NCBI GenBank assembly: GCA_016214785.1
Contig: JACRNV010000012.1
Location: 1-45,238 of the forward strand
Source of the DNA: Methanobacteriota archaeon
GTDB lineage: Archaea > Thermoplasmatota > Thermoplasmata > SG8-5 > JACRNV01
Direction of reading: 5' to 3'
DNA length: 45,238 bases
Shown here: positions 42,901 through 45,238 of the stretch, piece after piece
How the letters are laid out: every line of letters begins with the position of its first letter
Numbering within the stretch: the stretch's first letter is position 1
Made by a program: the position numbers and the translations under genes
Notes under the pieces: generated by a model
The model's database searches: none
Seen by the model: only the letters and a program-made list of their open reading frames with translations
What the model was told of the DNA's origin: nothing

Positions 42901-45238
42901 GGTCCATTTTATTCGAATGAGATACCACGAGGCACCTCATCAATAAGAATTAATCTTTGGGCTTCAGATTGGAGCCCTGGTGATGTTGGATTTACGATTG
43001 GAGAATATCAATGGCGAGATGACAATTTGTACTACCCAGAAGGCATGGATCAGACTTGGACTCTGACAAAAGCATATGCCACGAATTTACAGATACGGTT
43101 CGCAGCTTTATATCTAAACTATGGCGATCAAGTAATTGTTTCCAGCAGTGGTGGAACCAATATACCAATCACAGGCCCAATAACCCTGACGAACTATGTT
43201 GTTCAAGTCGCAGGCGATACGATGTGGGTGAGGATGAGAACCGATTACGATGGAAACAGGCAATGGGGCATCTATATAGATGAATTTGATTGCTACGATT
43301 ATCTATGGACAAGCTGGATGAGCTGGTCGTCAACGGTAGCCTCATGGGACATAACGAATCCTGCTTACGGTGGAACTTCTGGCGATGGCACAAAGACTAT
43401 GTGTATCTCTGTCGTAGATGGTTCAGGGAACTACGGATTTAATAGCGACCAAATTGTACTAGACACCATTTCTCCCACTCCACCGACGATTTCATCGCCG
43501 ACCCATCCGGACCCAACCCAATGGTATGCCAATTGCGCTCCGTCTTTTACATGGACATCGAATCCGGGCACGGATTCTTCGGGGATACCCGGTTATCGTT
43601 ATCTAATGGACCAGCAACCAACTACCAGCCCCCCGAGTACGACCACGATGAGCCAGACATCAATATCATATAATAACATGCCGGATGGGATATGGTATCT
43701 GCACATATGCGCTGTTGATTCTGCAGGCCTGGTGAGCACTGCGGCGCATTATCAAATCAAGATCGATGCTAGCGCGCCCTCAGTTCCGGTCATAACTTCG
43801 AACATTCCTACGAGCGTTATGACGAATGTGCAGCCGAGTTTCACATGGACCATCCCATCGGAAATCTCGGGGATATCTGGGTATAGTTATTTGCTTGACA
43901 ACGCGCCTTCCACGGACTCTGGTACTACGGTTCTCACAACACAGAGCCAAAAAACATACACTACTGTGGCCAGCGGTACTTGGTACTTCCATGTTAGAGC
44001 AATGAACAATGCAGGGTTATGGGGAAACACAGGGCATACGGGGCCATTTATTATTGATTCGGATTTGCCGACCCAACCCGTAGTATCTTCGTCCACACAC
44101 ACAATAGGTGTCTGGTCGCTCGACCCGAACCCAGCGTTCAGTTGGACGGCTTCTTCAGACGTCACATCTGGAATCGATGGCTATAGGTATATCTTTGATC
44201 ATGGGTCATCTACGAACCCGAGTGGTGGAACTTTTACTAGCGGAACATCTGTGTCTTTCCCGGCCACCGCTGATGGTGTTTGGTATTTCCACATATGTGT
44301 AAAAGATAATGCTGGTAATATAGGGTTGCCAGTTCATTTTGGGCCAATAATTATAGACCAAACTCCAGTCTCATCTCACGTATGCAGCTTTGGTTCTTCC
44401 ACATATAATATCATTACGTTTTATGTTATATGGCAAGGGGACACTTATGTTTCTGACATCACTCGTTATAATGTGCAATACAAGGAAGGAGTTGGTGGAC
44501 CTTGGACGGACTGGTACTCAGGAACTGCTCTTTGGCAACTATTCACAGGAAAAAACGGTCAAACATATTACTTCCAATCAAGAGCACAGGATAAATCAGG
44601 TTACATCGAACCATATCCAGGCGGTGATGGTGATGCACATGTCACAATCGCAGTCACAGATTTTGGTGCAATCGATGGACATGTTTACCAAGAAGACACG
44701 ACGATTCCCGTTGCATCGACAACTGTGCAATTGATCATTGGCGCGGGCGGTCCTGCACCTGAAATTCGTACTACTCTAACAGATGCGCAAGGCTTCTATT
44801 CGTTCTCCAATGTTGCCGCAGGACCCGTTACGGTCAAGGCATGGTCCAAAATAAATCCTACTCAGTTTGCAACGGTTAATGCAATTGTTTCGATAGGAAT
44901 TACCACACACGCCACCAATATTTATGTGCCCAGCAGAGGAACACTTTTCCTTGCATCTTCACTGCTATATACAGATGGCACTCCGGCAACCCCGCCTTCG
45001 GGGTCCATATATAAGGGGACAGACTTTGTGATATGGAACTCGGCAGCTACCAGATATTACGGAACCTTCCGAGACAAATCTACGCAGCCCGGATATACGC
45101 AATATGTCACCGCATCAGTACCTATTGGTGAAACTTATGAAATCATCGCCAATATGTATTACAGAATCGGCTCGTTCAATGGTGTTTATATCGGAAGGTC
45201 TATCGTGACTATGTCCGCTGACAATACTATTCACACCG
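39973..45238 (+). CDS. Giant multidomain surface protein with metzincin-like protease domain (partial, runs off the window)
   Basis: I read the frame codon by codon from the ATG at 39973 (after GGAGGGGGAA) and found no stop to the last base: at least 1755 residues. Signal peptide about 1-27. Protease-like domain about 60-310 with HEMGHIFYALDEY (245-257) and a CIMKE Met-turn candidate (Met289), as in metzincins; the H-E-x-G-H-x-F-x-x-L-D-E-Y form recalls peptidase M64. DSDSDGLFDPVD (313-324) looks calcium-binding. Ig-like modules follow, then CUB-like jelly-rolls (about 705-790, 915-1015, 1020-1110), three ~100-residue repeats from 1167, and a carboxypeptidase-regulatory-like domain (about 1565-1655). 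The protease call is motif-based. Base composition changes near 41650. Confidence 0.85.
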   Translation, partial: MKKIMGYVIGLVIVLNAAVSIIPNAMAGENEQQKPFNISENEDPGPILNDTLIADDISQYPYHHSPPGFRDTSEYMIGDISVGIILMESNGATDPSTEDWTTTEQYLVYNAIQDGCFWWTGKESDAHLTFQYDVHLQVPTSLEPISHASRGSSETTWVNEAMSSLGYTTDDTTRFQGVRNYINALRNQQGTDWAFAVFVIDSSEDYDGKFSDARYAYAYLGGPYIVMTYDNGAYGIENMAAVLSHEMGHIFYALDEYEGSSSATARSGYLNIINSNHIINGTTNDPCIMKETIEPYNSDLICVQTKQMLGWRDSDSDGLFDPVDVFPLTQMNTYGNTPRKTSSLIYTGGVEDNALQNNNPNPPVPGDVPGNDVSINTITNVEYRINGGSWFSATADDGAFDEYHEDFTFSTGVLDSDGPYTIEVRSMNSVGNIEMAPYTTDDIIIDTTPPVSNIVPSGGFWQVTSPFTLSAVASDANGISWVSFYYRFSNDNINWNSWSLIISDTVVPYQATIVWGSGQGYYQFYSIARDIASNVETAPASPDVIYGFDNVPPTTPFLYELDCGPNWGTHDSPRYSWTIPSDLSGIDHYVLYIDGIPYSTTANNYHLTLGSGIHTAQVMAVDILGNSGALSNVVTVKIDYTPPTVTQFYINNIGDTSTQSRSVTLTISATDSVSGVSSMRFCNENTYSSMWQTVVDLKESTHPVLPGVTQRRYVSQPGASQLKVHFEKIDTRNNIDYVYVKDANENIINTYTGFSTNFWSLPVPGDLAYIDIVCSGVDTFGSWGFRVDQFQYYSQQWSSWESYSTTKAWTLSTNTGLKTVYCQVRDYAYHIVETQDQISLTTLATSISINNGAGYTTSPTVSLNLDASPTTTQMRLTNSDSKCWQWVSNPAIDNTRALWWRDVVVSPILTTGGSYGPGAVDMNWYIDTVPASATKVKIRFDSIHLGTYLGINDVLTVKYFSGGIWRNGQSWTGHTTGPFYSNEIPRGTSSIRINLWASDWSPGDVGFTIGEYQWRDDNLYYPEGMDQTWTLTKAYATNLQIRFAALYLNYGDQVIVSSSGGTNIPITGPITLTNYVVQVAGDTMWVRMRTDYDGNRQWGIYIDEFDCYDYLWTSWMSWSSTVASWDITNPAYGGTSGDGTKTMCISVVDGSGNYGFNSDQIVLDTISPTPPTISSPTHPDPTQWYANCAPSFTWTSNPGTDSSGIPGYRYLMDQQPTTSPPSTTTMSQTSISYNNMPDGIWYLHICAVDSAGLVSTAAHYQIKIDASAPSVPVITSNIPTSVMTNVQPSFTWTIPSEISGISGYSYLLDNAPSTDSGTTVLTTQSQKTYTTVASGTWYFHVRAMNNAGLWGNTGHTGPFIIDSDLPTQPVVSSSTHTIGVWSLDPNPAFSWTASSDVTSGIDGYRYIFDHGSSTNPSGGTFTSGTSVSFPATADGVWYFHICVKDNAGNIGLPVHFGPIIIDQTPVSSHVCSFGSSTYNIITFYVIWQGDTYVSDITRYNVQYKEGVGGPWTDWYSGTALWQLFTGKNGQTYYFQSRAQDKSGYIEPYPGGDGDAHVTIAVTDFGAIDGHVYQEDTTIPVASTTVQLIIGAGGPAPEIRTTLTDAQGFYSFSNVAAGPVTVKAWSKINPTQFATVNAIVSIGITTHATNIYVPSRGTLFLASSLLYTDGTPATPPSGSIYKGTDFVIWNSAATRYYGTFRDKSTQPGYTQYVTASVPIGETYEIIANMYYRIGSFNGVYIGRSIVTMSADNTIHT
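43471..44361 (+). repeat. Three tandem ~100-residue Ig-like repeats inside the giant gene
   Basis: 43471-43770, 43771-44058 and 44059-44361 encode copies with the shared pattern P-x-F-x-W-T ... SGI-x-GY-x-Y-x-x-D ... G-x-WY-x-H-(I/V) ... AG ... ID. The copies are diverged at DNA level, so the duplications are old. A partial relative (YSWTIPSDLSGIDHYVLYID) occurs near 41694. Confidence 0.8.

Overview
The window looks like a chromosome segment of a GC-rich euryarchaeon, most likely a member of the Thermoplasmatota or a relative. I place it from gene content (archaeal family B DNA polymerase, ribosomal protein L15e, archaeal-type TrpRS, diphthamide ligase, XPD-like helicase, two-subunit pyruvate carboxylase). 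Promoter layout agrees: many start codons lie about 26-30 nt downstream of a TATA-like box, as expected for leaderless archaeal transcripts. No rRNA, tRNA or CRISPR array was found.

Layout. 1-135 is the tail of an IS630-type transposase. 402-2744 is an AT-rich three-gene operon (guanidinium-type SMR exporter, geranylgeranyl-reductase-like flavoprotein, UbiA prenyltransferase) that looks acquired. 2809-3299 is a frameshifted gene. 3407-16807 is GC-rich core genome: XPD-like helicase, a structured intergenic region with covarying hairpins (5518-5732), L15e, and the minus-strand run YchF-like GTPase / AAA-TPR regulator / PolB / Nudix, followed by a membrane-anchored surface protein and TrpRS. 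16972-17488 is a RelE-type toxin-antitoxin pair. 17598-23323 is a tightly packed three-gene operon whose products all begin with pilin-like signals and which ends in a 1567-residue surface protein carrying a lamin-tail domain. Then come a membrane-anchored serpin, Dph6, small membrane proteins, a FeoB ferrous iron importer with its DtxR-FeoA regulator and a visible operator, a methyltransferase, BirA with a glycosidase-like secreted protein, a DUF4258-like/Zn-AbrB small gene pair, a cupin and pyruvate carboxylase A and B. BirA would biotinylate PycB.

From about 37400 the sequence becomes strongly AT-rich and encodes surface proteins: a PKD/PA14-like protein, a small secreted protein that may start at ATT, and a giant open frame (39973 to the window end, no stop in more than 1750 codons) with a signal peptide, a metzincin-like zinc site, CUB-like and Ig-like modules and three ~100-residue tandem repeats. 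Base composition changes inside this gene near 41650, which suggests a mosaic.

Most striking for follow-up: the covarying tandem hairpins, the pilin-signal operon, the giant mosaic protease-like surface protein, the sensor-like insertion inside the AAA-TPR ATPase, and the DUF4258-like/Zn-AbrB pair.
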